Shown: positions 1 to 8,393 of the stretch, in pieces | Numbering within the stretch: the first letter of the stretch is position 1 | How the letters are laid out: each line of letters begins with the position of its first letter | NCBI GenBank assembly: GCA_000697335.1 | Contig: JNEM01014691.1 | Span: 1 to 14,341 of the forward strand | Source: Conidiobolus incongruus B7586 | Lineage: Eukaryota > Entomophthoromycota > Entomophthoromycetes > Entomophthorales > Conidiobolaceae | Reading direction: 5' to 3' | Length of the DNA: 14,341 bases | The notes under the pieces: model-generated | Seen by the model: only the letters and a program-made list of their open reading frames with translations | Told to the model about the DNA's origin: nothing | The model's database searches: none | Program-made: the position numbers and the translations under genes

Positions 1-20
1 TACTTTTGTGGGTCAGTGTA
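1..20. mobile_element. Edge of a Tc1/mariner-like DNA transposon (terminal repeat plus TA)
   Basis: Read on the minus strand, the first 18 bases are CACTGACCCACAAAAGTA. This resembles the CAGTG...CAAAAGTA style of terminal inverted repeat found in many Tc1/mariner elements. It is followed outward by TA at 19-20, the target site these elements duplicate. The body of the element would lie to the left, outside the window. The GC content of this stretch is well above that of the next 900 bases. No transposase is visible, and the partner repeat is not in the window, so the call rests on resemblance of 18 bases only. Confidence 0.4.
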
Positions 21-185
21 TATAAATTTTATAGTTTTTAAAATTAATTATATTTTATATTTTTATAAAATATAATATATATTAAAAAAATCATTTATTA
101 TAAATTAAAACTTAATATTATATAAATTAATTAAAATAACTAACAAAATATTTTATTTTATATAAAATTTTTAATTATAAATCAT

Positions 186-200
186 TATATATATATATAT
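186..200. repeat. TA dinucleotide run
   Basis: Seven and a half uninterrupted TA units lie in the extremely AT-rich left flank. In this composition such runs are expected and carry little meaning. Confidence 0.8.
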
Positions 201-1626
201 TCAGAACTAATAATAAAATTATATTTGATGATTTTTTAAAAATATTTTTTTTAAAAATTTATTGGGTTTTAGTTTTTTAACTTATTATATTTAATTATTT
301 CTTAGTGTTATTATTAAATTTAAATAAAAAACATTATATAGGTATAATAATATAAAAATTATCATTAATTCAATTATTATAAAAATAAATTAAAAATATT
401 ATTTCTCTTTTAAATAAAATAATACAATCGATAATTGATAAATATAATATATTTATATATTGCAATGTATTTATAATAATATATCAGCTAATCTTAGAGG
501 TTTTATTTTTAATTTTATTGAAAAAAATATAACTCGATTTATGATTTATAATATATATTAATTCATCTTTCTTATTAGGTTTTTTAATTATAATTATATT
601 AAATATATCATAATTTGATTATATTTCTTATTTATTAAATAAACCAAGTTTAATCTTTGATATAAAATATATCAGTATAATTAATATGAAAATATTTCAT
701 TTTTTTTTGATATATTTATTTTATAATAATAAAGAACAATTAAGTATAGAATTAAGCTGTTAAAATTTTTAATAATTTTTAAATAATTCTTTATTAGTTT
801 TAAACAGAACATAACTCATTATAGGTAATATATTCAAAAAAAGAATTATAGTTATGTTTTTGGTAAATTTAAATGATCTTAAGTTTTTATAATTATGTTT
901 AACAAAATTTAAAAAAGAGACTATAAATAATTTCTGTGTGGTCAAAACATAATTAATTCAAATATAAATTCTTGAAAAATATTTTTTATATATTAATAGT
1001 ATGTTTGAAATAACAGAGATTAAAAAATTTGCTATTTCTTAAATTTAAGGGTAATAATTATAATCTATTACTAAAAATTAATCAAAATACGTATGGTCAA
1101 TATTAGTTTATTATAATATAGCATAATTAAGAGTTTTCTAATTATTTTAATAATAAAAGAGATGATATCACTTAATAACTCTCAATCATAATTATTTGAA
1201 CAAATATAAACAAAATATTATATTAAAATAAATATCTTACATTATTCAAGTAACTACCATCCATTTATAGCAAATTGTATTAAACTTCAAAAATCACGAC
1301 TTATATTTTTATCTAAATTGGATATTTCATAAAAAATGAAAAATGATCCATTAATTAAACCAAAATGAAAATCACACCCCGATTTTCAAATTAATTTCAA
1401 TCATTTACACAACAACAATATTAATAATGGATAAAATAATAAATACTTTAATAATTCAACCCTCAGTTTTCTAAATAACAAATTACTTAAAAGCTGTTAG
1501 TTTTCAGACGTCTTTCATTTGAAACTCATAAAACTTCTTGAAGAATTAATTTACTAAGTTTATTGAAACTATTATTAATTTTTATTCCGCTGTATATCAG
1601 TTGATTTGGAATATTTATTTTTGAAA

Positions 1627-1666
1627 ATTAAAAACTTTTTGAGGGTTAATTATTATTTATTATATA
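1627..1666 (+). repeat. Dispersed ~40-base motif, copy 1
   Basis: An A-rich start (ATTAAAAAC), a T run, then GAGGGTTAATTATTA and an AT-rich tail. It aligns by eye with 2624-2662 over about 40 bases with a few one-base gaps and few mismatches. The GGG core in such AT-rich DNA makes chance similarity less likely. The origin is unknown. An old transposon fragment or a shared protein-binding site are both possible. Confidence 0.4.
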
Positions 1667-2623
1667 ATCGGATGAAAATTGTTGTTTATAGGAATTTTAA
1701 GAATTTATTTATATTATGAATTAATAATTAATTAAATTATAAATTAATTTTATATTTCATATATATATTACCTAATTAAATTTAGAAATCTTTTGCTTCT
1801 ATATTGATAATATCAAACTAAATTAATATCCTAATTTTAGATATACTAAGATGAAAACTTCAATTTATATTTAATCAAATAGTAATTTTGACAATAATAT
1901 CATATTTCATCACAATACTTTCAAAGCAACATTAAATCATCATTTTATTATCGAATACTTCCTAATCAACAGTTCTGATATCGGTCTAATATTCTAATTA
2001 ATTTAATTGATATGTGAATTTTTAAAGTTTTTAAAAATTGGGAATCAAGATTGTGCCAAAACATGGCAAATTATATTATTAGTTGCTATAAAATAGTTAG
2101 AACAAATAATTTGATACTGCTATATCTATAAAATGTATCTTGATCTGATTCTAGAAATCTATGAAATATTAAAATTAACAATTGTAATAATTATAAATAA
2201 TAAAATAATACAAGATGATAAATTTTATTTATTAGATGATCAGATACTAATTTTTTGCTAATTATTAAACTCTTAGTTTATATTTATATATATATTTGAT
2301 TTTGAAGATAAATGCCACTACAACTGATATATTTCGGAAATCCAGATAATATATGAATAATTCTCTATAACTGTTATCATCAAATAATATTGATATTTAG
2401 TCTATCAAATATGATTGTAATTTATCTGATTCCATAATAAAACTCATTTTAATCTTGATAATACACATTATTGGTCAAAAATCCCTTTTGAAAAAGATGG
2501 AGACATGATTTTAATTAAAGAGTTGAATCTCTAATTTATTAGATGATAATCTTAACTCAACATTCTTGGGCCTGAGTGCTATTAAGTTCAATTGTTGAGT
2601 TTTTTTGAGCTCATATATTTTTA

Positions 2624-2662
2624 ATTTAAAAACGTTTTTGGGGTAATTATTATCTAATTATA
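2624..2662 (+). repeat. Dispersed ~40-base motif, copy 2
   Basis: Same order of blocks as copy 1: ATTTAAAAACG, a T run, GGGGTAATTATTA, then TCTAATTATA. It is in the same orientation, about 1 kb from copy 1. This pair is the best match in the set of four. Confidence 0.4.
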
Positions 2663-3216
2663 TTTAAGTTATTAAACGGTGTTTTATTCAAATTTTTGAT
2701 AATTGATTTACTCTTTTAATATATTGATCTTTATTCGAATTAATTTTAAGTTTGATAATTATATATTGCATGATTTGGTATATTAAATGGGATTTGGATA
2801 TAATTTGTGATAAAGATCTTAATCAATGAGGAAATATAACCTAAATAAAAGTAACATAAAGTGTTAAATATAACCAACTCAGTACATATCAATTATTGAA
2901 AAACATAGTAATATTAAGAAATCATTAAATTGATTTTGATATGATAACCCAATTTGATAAGATACTTTAAATGGATTTTCAGTTTTTACTCTCTTTTAGA
3001 ATTGGATGATGAATTATAAATTCAAAGGGTTCCAAATTTAGTCTAATGCCAAATTTTCAATAATACTTTTTTCATTTAATTAATTTTTGTGTCTTGAGTA
3101 ATTGTGATTTTAAAAATCTTTTCCCCTAAACAAGATATCAAGTTTAGTAATTTCAATCAAAGTAAAACCTGAAGGATACATTATTGAGAATCATCTCCAA
3201 TACAATTCAAAATACA

Positions 3217-3239
3217 TATAATATAATATAATATAATAT
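3217..3239. repeat. TATAA pentamer microsatellite
   Basis: Four perfect TATAA units and a partial fifth. It is short and in non-coding DNA. Its length could vary between strains. Confidence 0.85.
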
Positions 3240-4824
3240 GTTTGATTAATAAGAAGATAAATGAATTCGGTGTTAAAATCCCAAATTAGTTAAATGAAAA
3301 ATTTATATTATCACTTGATCTCTATTTTAATGGGAGCAGATTTCAAGTTTTTTCAGATAATACTAATTGATCCATAATTGGGTTGAATTGAAATTGGTTG
3401 AGAATTCATACTGATTGAATTTGTAGGGTAGCTTATTTGGTGGAAGTATGTTGATTTTGGAGATGGATGAATTTTCTGAGTTTGGTCCACTATAGTTCGT
3501 AATAAAATTTAGAATTTTGGAATATTAGATATGAGTAAAATTTTAGTCGATTATCTCAAAGAATATATCAGATAAAGGCATTTTTGTACATCATATATTA
3601 ATTATATATTTTGTTATGTTTTTGTATCACATTGTTTTCAAAAATTAATTGAAGGCATAACAATCATTAATAAAACATTAATCATTGATATACAATATAT
3701 TAAACAAATATAACAAGTTCGGAGCTGAATATAGAACTCGAGTGGATTATAAAACAAAATTAAAAAATGATTACATTACAAACAAACATAAAATATAACA
3801 ATTACTAACGATATGTCTATTTTTAAACTTTAACTTCAATAGAAATAATTTGAGAAAAATGGGGGCTTTTTATTTATACTGAATATATTATTGGTGAAAA
3901 TGAAATATTAAAAGCATTCATTCAAAGTAATTGAATTTTTAATTACTTTTATTGTTAAATATGCAATGATCAATTTTATTAATAAATGATGAATCATGAA
4001 TATATCTATTATCACAAAGGAATACTGAATTATAAATATCACTTAATCTAGCTAAATAATTATAAGGAATCAATATTATCTTAAAGATAATACTTAGTTA
4101 TTCAAAAGTTCTCAATAGATATTTCAATTAACATATTTAATTGAGATAAAGTTTAGAAACCTTATTAACCCAGCATCCATTCTTCATAAATATATTTCAG
4201 TTTATCATATAAATTACTCAAATAAGATTTAATTAAGGATTTCCGGTATATTAATGAAGTGGTGTTGTAATATTACTTTGAAACAATCACTTCCATTTTT
4301 TTTCTGTTTTCAACCAATCATCAATGGTTAAAAAGATATGGAATATAGAAAGAATGATAAATGTGGCAACGCATAGTTGGATTAATGATCATATGCAAGA
4401 TATATATTTCGATAGAATTCAATATAAAGTTAAATTAAGTAAGTAGCATAATTATGGAGCTTTGGGTTTAAACAAATGCTCAATCATAATACTCATAAAT
4501 TACTTTGGTAATCCATTTTCATTTTTGACAGCTGAAAATTATTAAATTTTTCTAAATTTGGAAACTAAAGAAAAAGTGAGGAGATCGAGTATTAAGTTTG
4601 ATTGATATTTAAATTTGTTAAATTTATAATTTAATTTAAACTAATAATTAATATATACTGAACTCAATGCTTTTAATTAATTCAGGTAGATATTTGAATG
4701 ACAAGTAATATATAATTAATTGTCCTGGATTTTTGATTGAATTTTGAGTTAGAGTTTCTTTATATTTTCTATTCATGCTGTTAATGGTTCTTTCATACTC
4801 TTTGATGCTTGTGCTATGTGAGAA

Positions 4825-4838
4825 GAGTCATAAGACTC
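4825..4838. promoter_or_regulatory. GAGTC-ATAA-GACTC dyad upstream of the zinc-finger gene
   Basis: A perfect five-base dyad separated by ATAA. Its left arm, with the next base, reads TGACTC on the minus strand, the core of sites bound by Gcn4/AP-1-type bZIP proteins. It stands about 13 bases from a CCAAT dyad and about 310 bases before the chosen start codon, which suits an upstream promoter element. No binding protein can be named from sequence alone. Confidence 0.35.
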
Positions 4839-4850
4839 ATTGTTATTTTC

Positions 4851-4865
4851 CTATTGGTCCAATAG
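4851..4865. promoter_or_regulatory. Perfect CCAAT palindrome (CTATTGG-T-CCAATAG)
   Basis: A perfect 15-base palindrome carrying a CCAAT box on each strand, about 270 bases before the chosen ATG. CCAAT is the recognised core of the heterotrimeric HAP/NF-Y complex of fungi and other eukaryotes. Its place beside the GAGTC dyad suggests a compact upstream promoter module. That it is used is inference. Confidence 0.45.
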
Positions 4866-5035
4866 AGATCAATCTGAAATATATTGAAATTGTCACAAAA
4901 AGCTGTGGATGAAGCAATTTGATCAAGTTATTGTGGAAATTATTTGGTAATATCATTTGAAATGGAAAATTACAAAACCGGTTCACGATGGTTGGTAAGA
5001 CAACTTTATTAATCAAACTGATGCGTGATTGGATG

Positions 5036-5087
5036 GTGAGTAATCTGTATAATATAAAAGCGAATTGTATCTCCCTGAAGCTCTCAG
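5036..5087 (+). other. Candidate 52-base spliceosomal intron
   Basis: It starts with GTGAGT, a strong match to the eukaryotic donor consensus. It ends with CTCTCAG and has a CTGA branch-like element with its A at 5078, nine bases before the acceptor end. A length of 52 fits the short introns common in fungi. Its length is not a multiple of three, and the flanking exons join in phase 0. The same stretch contains a TATAAAAG box, so it may instead be core promoter. The two readings compete unless there are two start sites. Confidence 0.35.
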
Positions 5088-5089
5088 TT
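5053..5089 (+). promoter_or_regulatory. TATA box with initiator-like TCAGTT
   Basis: TATAAAAG occupies 5053-5060, and TCAGTT occupies 5084-5089. The distance from the first T of the box to the A of the initiator is 33 bases, close to the classic TATA-to-start spacing. Transcription from 5086 would give a 47-base leader with no ATG before 5133. TATA-like strings are cheap in AT-rich DNA, but the G-ended box and the spacing raise it above background. The same bases also fit the candidate intron. Confidence 0.4.
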
Positions 5090-5132
5090 GATAGTTATTA
5101 CCGACCTGGTGATTTGTGACTCGATTGCTGCC

Positions 5133-5924
5133 ATGAATTTTGGTGCCCATCACCCAAATTACCCGCATTACCCCGTGGGAACCGAATCTCCGTACAGGAG
5201 ACAGGATCCTTCCACCACAGCCGCCACTCCCTCCTACCCCTTAAAGCCTGATGAAACCCCTGCGGTGTCTTATATTAAGCCCGAATCTCCTGTCAAAGTA
5301 TTTAGTTCTGGATGGAACGAAAGCTATCACCACTTTCCTCCAACTACTAATTTTCCTTACCAATTTGATCCAGCTTGGCCACCCAACTATGTTACTACTG
5401 CTCACACTACCCAACTCACAACCGCACCCATTATGAATCCAGTGTCTCTTCCAACCACTTCTCACGCTACCATTGCTCCAAAGCTCGAAACAACTCAGAC
5501 TCATCTTCCTCCCTCGCCACCACCTGTCAAATCTCCCCCACCCAACCTTAATATTCCGCCTCAAACTCCTATCGCTTTGATCCGGGTTCCCAAAGAAGGG
5601 GCCGGTCGTCACCTTGAAGTGCAATTTGTTTGTCACGCGAACAACTGTGGTCGTGTGTTCAAACGCGCGGAGCATCTGCGGCGCCATATTCGATGCGTCC
5701 ACAGTCTCGACAGGCCCTACGCCTGTCCAGTGAAAGACTGTGGCAAGAGGGTCAGCCGCAGCGACAATCTCAACCAGCATATCAAAACACACAAGAGCTA
5801 CATATTGGAACAACAACAACAGCAGCAACAACAATCCACTGCCACTTATCACTCAACGATTCTGCAACACCCTCAAAGTCACCCCCCTTTCCAGCACTTC
5901 AACTTTCATCCACCCACTCAATAG
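5133..5924 (+). CDS. Msn2/Seb1-type C2H2 zinc-finger transcription factor
   Basis: Predicted 263-residue nuclear DNA-binding protein. Residues 1-145 are a Pro/Thr/Ser/Tyr/His-rich, probably disordered region with a SPPP-type proline patch at about 126-144. Two C2H2 fingers follow. Finger 1 is C167, C172, H185, H190 (C-X4-C-X12-H-X4-H). Finger 2 is C198, C203, H216, H220 (C-X4-C-X12-H-X3-H). The helices KRAEHLRRH and SRSDNLNQHIKTH keep the base-reading residues of yeast Msn2 (Arg, His, Arg; Arg, Asp, Asn, Gln), and the linker HSLDRPYAC resembles its HSNERPFAC. Binding to AGGGG-like stress elements is therefore inferred. Eight glutamines (227-234) and a His/Pro/Phe-rich tail follow. Odd point: V207 replaces the usual core aromatic of finger 2. 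The start at 5133 has a GCTGCC context and is the first in-frame ATG after the TGA at 5076, unless the upstream exon is used. Yeast Msn2 is much longer, so orthology is uncertain. The protein could be another paralogue of the family. No AGGGG site lies in the proximal promoter. Confidence 0.9.
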   Translation: MNFGAHHPNYPHYPVGTESPYRRQDPSTTAATPSYPLKPDETPAVSYIKPESPVKVFSSGWNESYHHFPPTTNFPYQFDPAWPPNYVTTAHTTQLTTAPIMNPVSLPTTSHATIAPKLETTQTHLPPSPPPVKSPPPNLNIPPQTPIALIRVPKEGAGRHLEVQFVCHANNCGRVFKRAEHLRRHIRCVHSLDRPYACPVKDCGKRVSRSDNLNQHIKTHKSYILEQQQQQQQQSTATYHSTILQHPQSHPPFQHFNFHPPTQ

Positions 5925-6211
5925 TTAATTGGATGCTCACTACTTGGTTCATTGATAATGGGGGAATTCACAATGAACAAGCTGTTTATATTTGTTTGGT
6001 ATATTAATCAATGCTAGTCAATGACTTCTAAATTTAATCAATTTATTGTACTATTTAACACTTCTGCTGGACAAACCTTTATACCAACACCCAATATTAT
6101 GAATATTATCTTTACCGAAAGAAGCTTAGTGCTTCAACTTGATCTTAAGTTTGCATCTGACAAACTCTTAATATGTATTATATAAATTAACAATATTCAA
6201 TTATGGGCATC

Positions 6212-6238
6212 ATGTCTTCAGTTGGAAGACATAATAAA
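6212..6238 (+). terminator. Hairpin followed by AATAAA (possible 3'-end signal)
   Basis: ATGTCTTC at 6212-6219 pairs perfectly with GAAGACAT at 6225-6232 around the loop AGTTG. AATAAA follows directly at 6233-6238. Eight paired bases containing three G-C pairs are notable in this background. In eukaryotes AATAAA-like signals direct cleavage and polyadenylation, and a hairpin there could modulate it. The link to the zinc-finger gene is inference from position. Confidence 0.35.
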
Positions 6239-6256
6239 AACCTAATCTAAAATTGG

Positions 6257-6275
6257 AATGCTAGCGCTAAGCATT
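6257..6275. repeat. Near-perfect palindrome around AGCGCT
   Basis: AATGCT and AGCATT flank the self-complementary AGCGCT, with one extra A between centre and right arm. The 19 bases are GC-rich for this DNA and lie 25 bases after the hairpin at 6212-6232. They could be a binding site or part of a folded RNA 3' end. Neither is demonstrated. Confidence 0.5.
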
Positions 6276-7033
6276 GATTGAATTGTTCAAATTGAACCGA
6301 GAAGTTTTCTCATCCTTACAATTTTTGCAAATTTTCTCATATAATTGAAACAAAATGCTAATTATTATTAGAATTAATAATTCTTGTTAATATAATATTA
6401 TTGTATATAGAATCTTTCATTTGATTAACGATCGATCTTTTATCTTTTAGATTTATTTCCCTGTCTCTGGATTGCTATAATAAACAGATGCTAGTATACT
6501 GATAGGTTCGGCTTATTTTCACAATCAGTCTTTTTATATTCATTTAAATTATGCTTTAATACATCGATTCCACTTGACTATGTATTAACCCCTCAGTGGT
6601 AATCAATTAGCATAAATTAATAATAATAATTGAATAGTTTGTGTTCAAAAAACTGAAAAAACGGCAAAATCCAGTTAATATTTAGAATTGAATAAGGATT
6701 TAGATTACTAAGAATACCTATTATAGATATTTGTAAAACACAATAATTACAAATTTAAAAGTATCAACAACATGAAGAAATGAGTTGAGAAAAAATCAAG
6801 CTAATAAAAATTGTTTTTTAGTTGAATTCTACCAGAGTTAAATCTCTTACTAATATAAAATCGTCATTTTATCACGAAATTCCGAATTGTTGCTTTAAGA
6901 AGTAATTGTTACGGAATACTTATAAAATTCTCAATTTCATTTTTTAAACTGAAATTTCGAAAGACAAAATATCCATACTTTTTATCTATTTTTAATTTGT
7001 ATTAATCGCACTCTTAATAAAGATCACGAATAC

Positions 7034-7116
7034 GTCGTGACGACTATGGATCTATTGAATATTGGCAACAATTCCAATTTTAGCACCTTTTCAAGGTCAC
7101 ACTCACTATATTAGTG
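7034..7116. repeat. Cluster of three perfect short dyads
   Basis: GTCGT-G-ACGAC lies at 7034-7044, ACCTT-TTC-AAGGT at 7085-7097 and CACTA-TAT-TAGTG at 7104-7116. The surrounding 7020-7160 is about 38% GC in one sampled line, against about 20% in typical flanks. The first dyad holds CGTC/GACG half sites like those of CREB/ATF-type bZIP proteins. The set could be a regulatory module or the stems of a structured non-coding RNA. There is no coding frame of note here. Confidence 0.5.
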
Positions 7117-7134
7117 GGTTGGAAAAGCGGATAC

Positions 7135-7169
7135 ATTAAAAAATCTTCGGGGGTTATTAACTAATCATA
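7135..7169 (+). repeat. Dispersed ~40-base motif, copy 3 (weaker)
   Basis: ATTAAAAAATC, then GGGGGTTATTAACTAATCATA. It keeps the A-rich start, the G run and the following AT block in the same order and orientation as copies 1 and 2, but has more differences. It begins 19 bases after the dyad cluster. Confidence 0.25.
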
Positions 7170-8287
7170 CACAATTTTTGCACTTTAATACTGAACTAAA
7201 GTAATCAGATATAATATATTCAATCATTTCAAACTTTTAAATTTCAACACTTGTCGCACCGAGTTCAATATACTTTCATCTTCCTTCTAAAGATTAATCT
7301 CAATATTACAAACTTATGATATCATCCTTTACTTGTTAGAACAATTTCTAAAAATCAATTACCAATGAAAACATATACCCGCAATAATTGTAACCAATAG
7401 TCATCGAGACTGAGGCAATGAAAATGGGTATTTGGACTGGAAGTAATTTATTAGCTTATCAGCTTGCTTAATATCTACTATACTCTACAACCAACAAAAT
7501 TGATTATTTTCCGCTTTATTATAACTATACACTGAGGTAATTTTTCTATTTGATAACTATATTAATTGACATCGACCGGATTTCAAGAACTACGTCTCAT
7601 AATCTATCAAATTTAAAATTAAATGATTAATATTTAATAATAAAATAAATATATATTTAATCAATAATTAATTTAAAATTCAATTGATTATGATAAAATT
7701 CTCTTCAATTTGGATTACCTTTTTGAGTGATATATTAGGTGAGAATTATCGAGGTAAGAAAAAAATTTTCAAGGTATTCAATTTTGGCAATTTTCCGATA
7801 TTTTAATTAATAAAATAGTCTAATTTTCAACGTATTTTACTTTAATATTGAATTGATTGGTTTGTTGTATGATTGGAATACGAATTATTTGAGTGATAAG
7901 TTTATTATTTAGATCTTTATCTGTAGTTTACAGTATATGAAATGATTCATTATTAAAAAAATTCAGAAAATATTGGTCAATATTAACTATTATTTATTTC
8001 AAGAAATGTTTATCATCCAAAAAGCCCTCATTCAAATATGATAATATTAATTAATTAATTTACTAATATAGTAAACATCATCAAAATATGTTAACTTTCC
8101 TTTAAAATCCAAATCAATTTGTAATAATATATAATTCAGATAGTCGCCATTGATTCCAAATTAAGCCAATTTATCCAAATTTTATTCCGAAATATCTATT
8201 TTGTGTTATCTAGTTCCCATTTATAGTTTATTTTGTTATTTCACGGGATTTTTTACAACTGAGGATCTACAGTAAATTTGATATTCA

Positions 8288-8324
8288 TTGGTTATTTTTT
8301 TACGATTTTGTTAGTAATAACCAA
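8288..8324. repeat. Nine-base-pair hairpin (TTGGTTATT / AATAACCAA)
   Basis: A perfect nine-base stem at 8288-8296 and 8316-8324 around a 19-base loop. It lies 35 bases before a second structured site at 8359-8393. It is non-coding and its function is unknown. Confidence 0.55.
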
Positions 8325-8358
8325 CGATCTTGTTACAGTAGTTTATGTATAATCCAAA

Positions 8359-8393
8359 GGTAAAGGACGGACTTAAATTTTACCGGAGGTAAA
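8359..8393. repeat. GGTAAA / TTTACC / GGTAAA competing stems
   Basis: GGTAAA occurs at 8359-8364 and again at 8388-8393, and TTTACC at 8379-8384 lies between them. TTTACC can pair with either copy, so two stems exclude each other. The tight one has the loop GGA. Such layouts occur in RNA switches, but no known riboswitch class is recognised here. The patch is also GC-raised for the region. Confidence 0.45.

Larger units (their letters stand above)
21..4800. other. Gene-free AT-rich region upstream of the zinc-finger gene
   Basis: I see no convincing gene, tRNA or rRNA on either strand. Bases 21 to about 900 are about 90% AT, and one sampled line has only 2 G or C in 60. From about 1200 onward the AT content eases to roughly 75-80%. 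The region holds a TA dinucleotide run at 186-200, a pentamer repeat at 3217-3239, two copies of a dispersed motif at 1627-1666 and 2624-2662, and a slightly GC-raised patch at about 3380-3500. That patch contains only a very short open frame. A CCAAT pentamer lies at 4314-4318. Confidence 0.6.
4988..5119 (+). other. Upstream ORF, or first coding exon of the zinc-finger gene
   Basis: Read without splicing, the ATG at 4988 opens 43 codons and ends at TGA 5117-5119, 13 bases before the zinc-finger start at 5133. A GTGAGT donor at 5036 and CTCTCAG ending at 5087 define a possible 52-base intron. If this is removed, codons 1-16 (4988-5035) join in frame to the open frame that runs from 5088 through the zinc fingers, giving a 294-residue protein. 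The first residues contain VGKTTLL, which looks P-loop-like, but no GTPase domain follows and I take that as chance. A second upstream ATG at 4962 gives a 16-codon ORF overlapping this one. It is also possible that transcription starts downstream of both. Confidence 0.35.
5925..6340 (+). other. Probable 3' untranslated and downstream region of the zinc-finger gene
   Basis: No second gene follows the TAG stop at 5922-5924. The sequence to about 6340 is less AT-rich than the desert beyond, as expected of transcribed DNA. I see no clear AATAAA close to the stop. The first good one is at 6233-6238, about 310 bases downstream. If it is used, the gene has a 3' untranslated region of about 320 bases or more. 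The end of transcription cannot be fixed from sequence. Confidence 0.4.

Noticed and set aside
53-63. Match to the yeast ARS consensus
   Set aside because: Such 11-base AT matches are frequent in this composition, and the organism is not shown to be a budding yeast.
430-600. Minus-strand stretch faintly recalling a copia integrase region
   Set aside because: Only scattered residues fit and the spacing is wrong. In 90% AT sequence this is not evidence.
848-880. Similarity to the first unit of the tandem fossil around a TTTTTGGTAAA string
   Set aside because: About 11 shared bases followed by weak agreement. The implied frame does not continue to match, so chance is likely.
3427-3495. Short open frame in a slightly GC-raised patch (ATG at 3448, 15 codons)
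   Set aside because: Too short to support, with no splice partners or homology recognisable.
3984-4030. C-box-like ATGATGA with a later CTGA, as in C/D snoRNAs
   Set aside because: The spacing is too short for a usual C/D snoRNA, there is no terminal stem, and a similar C-box-like string near 3004 lacks a D box.
4988-5035. VGKTTLL as a P-loop of a small GTPase
   Set aside because: The motif lacks the upstream glycine of G-X4-GK[ST], and none of the later GTPase motifs follow. The 16-43 codons involved are better seen as an upstream ORF or exon.
5241-5852. Long antisense frame over the zinc-finger gene
   Set aside because: It is a shadow of the real coding frame. It lacks motifs, and its Leu run is the reverse of the glutamine codons.
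6588-7537. CCTCAGTG at about 6592 and CACTGAGG at about 7530 as ends of one element
   Set aside because: The ends are eight bases only and oriented the wrong way round for Tc1/mariner termini. No further pairing extends from them.
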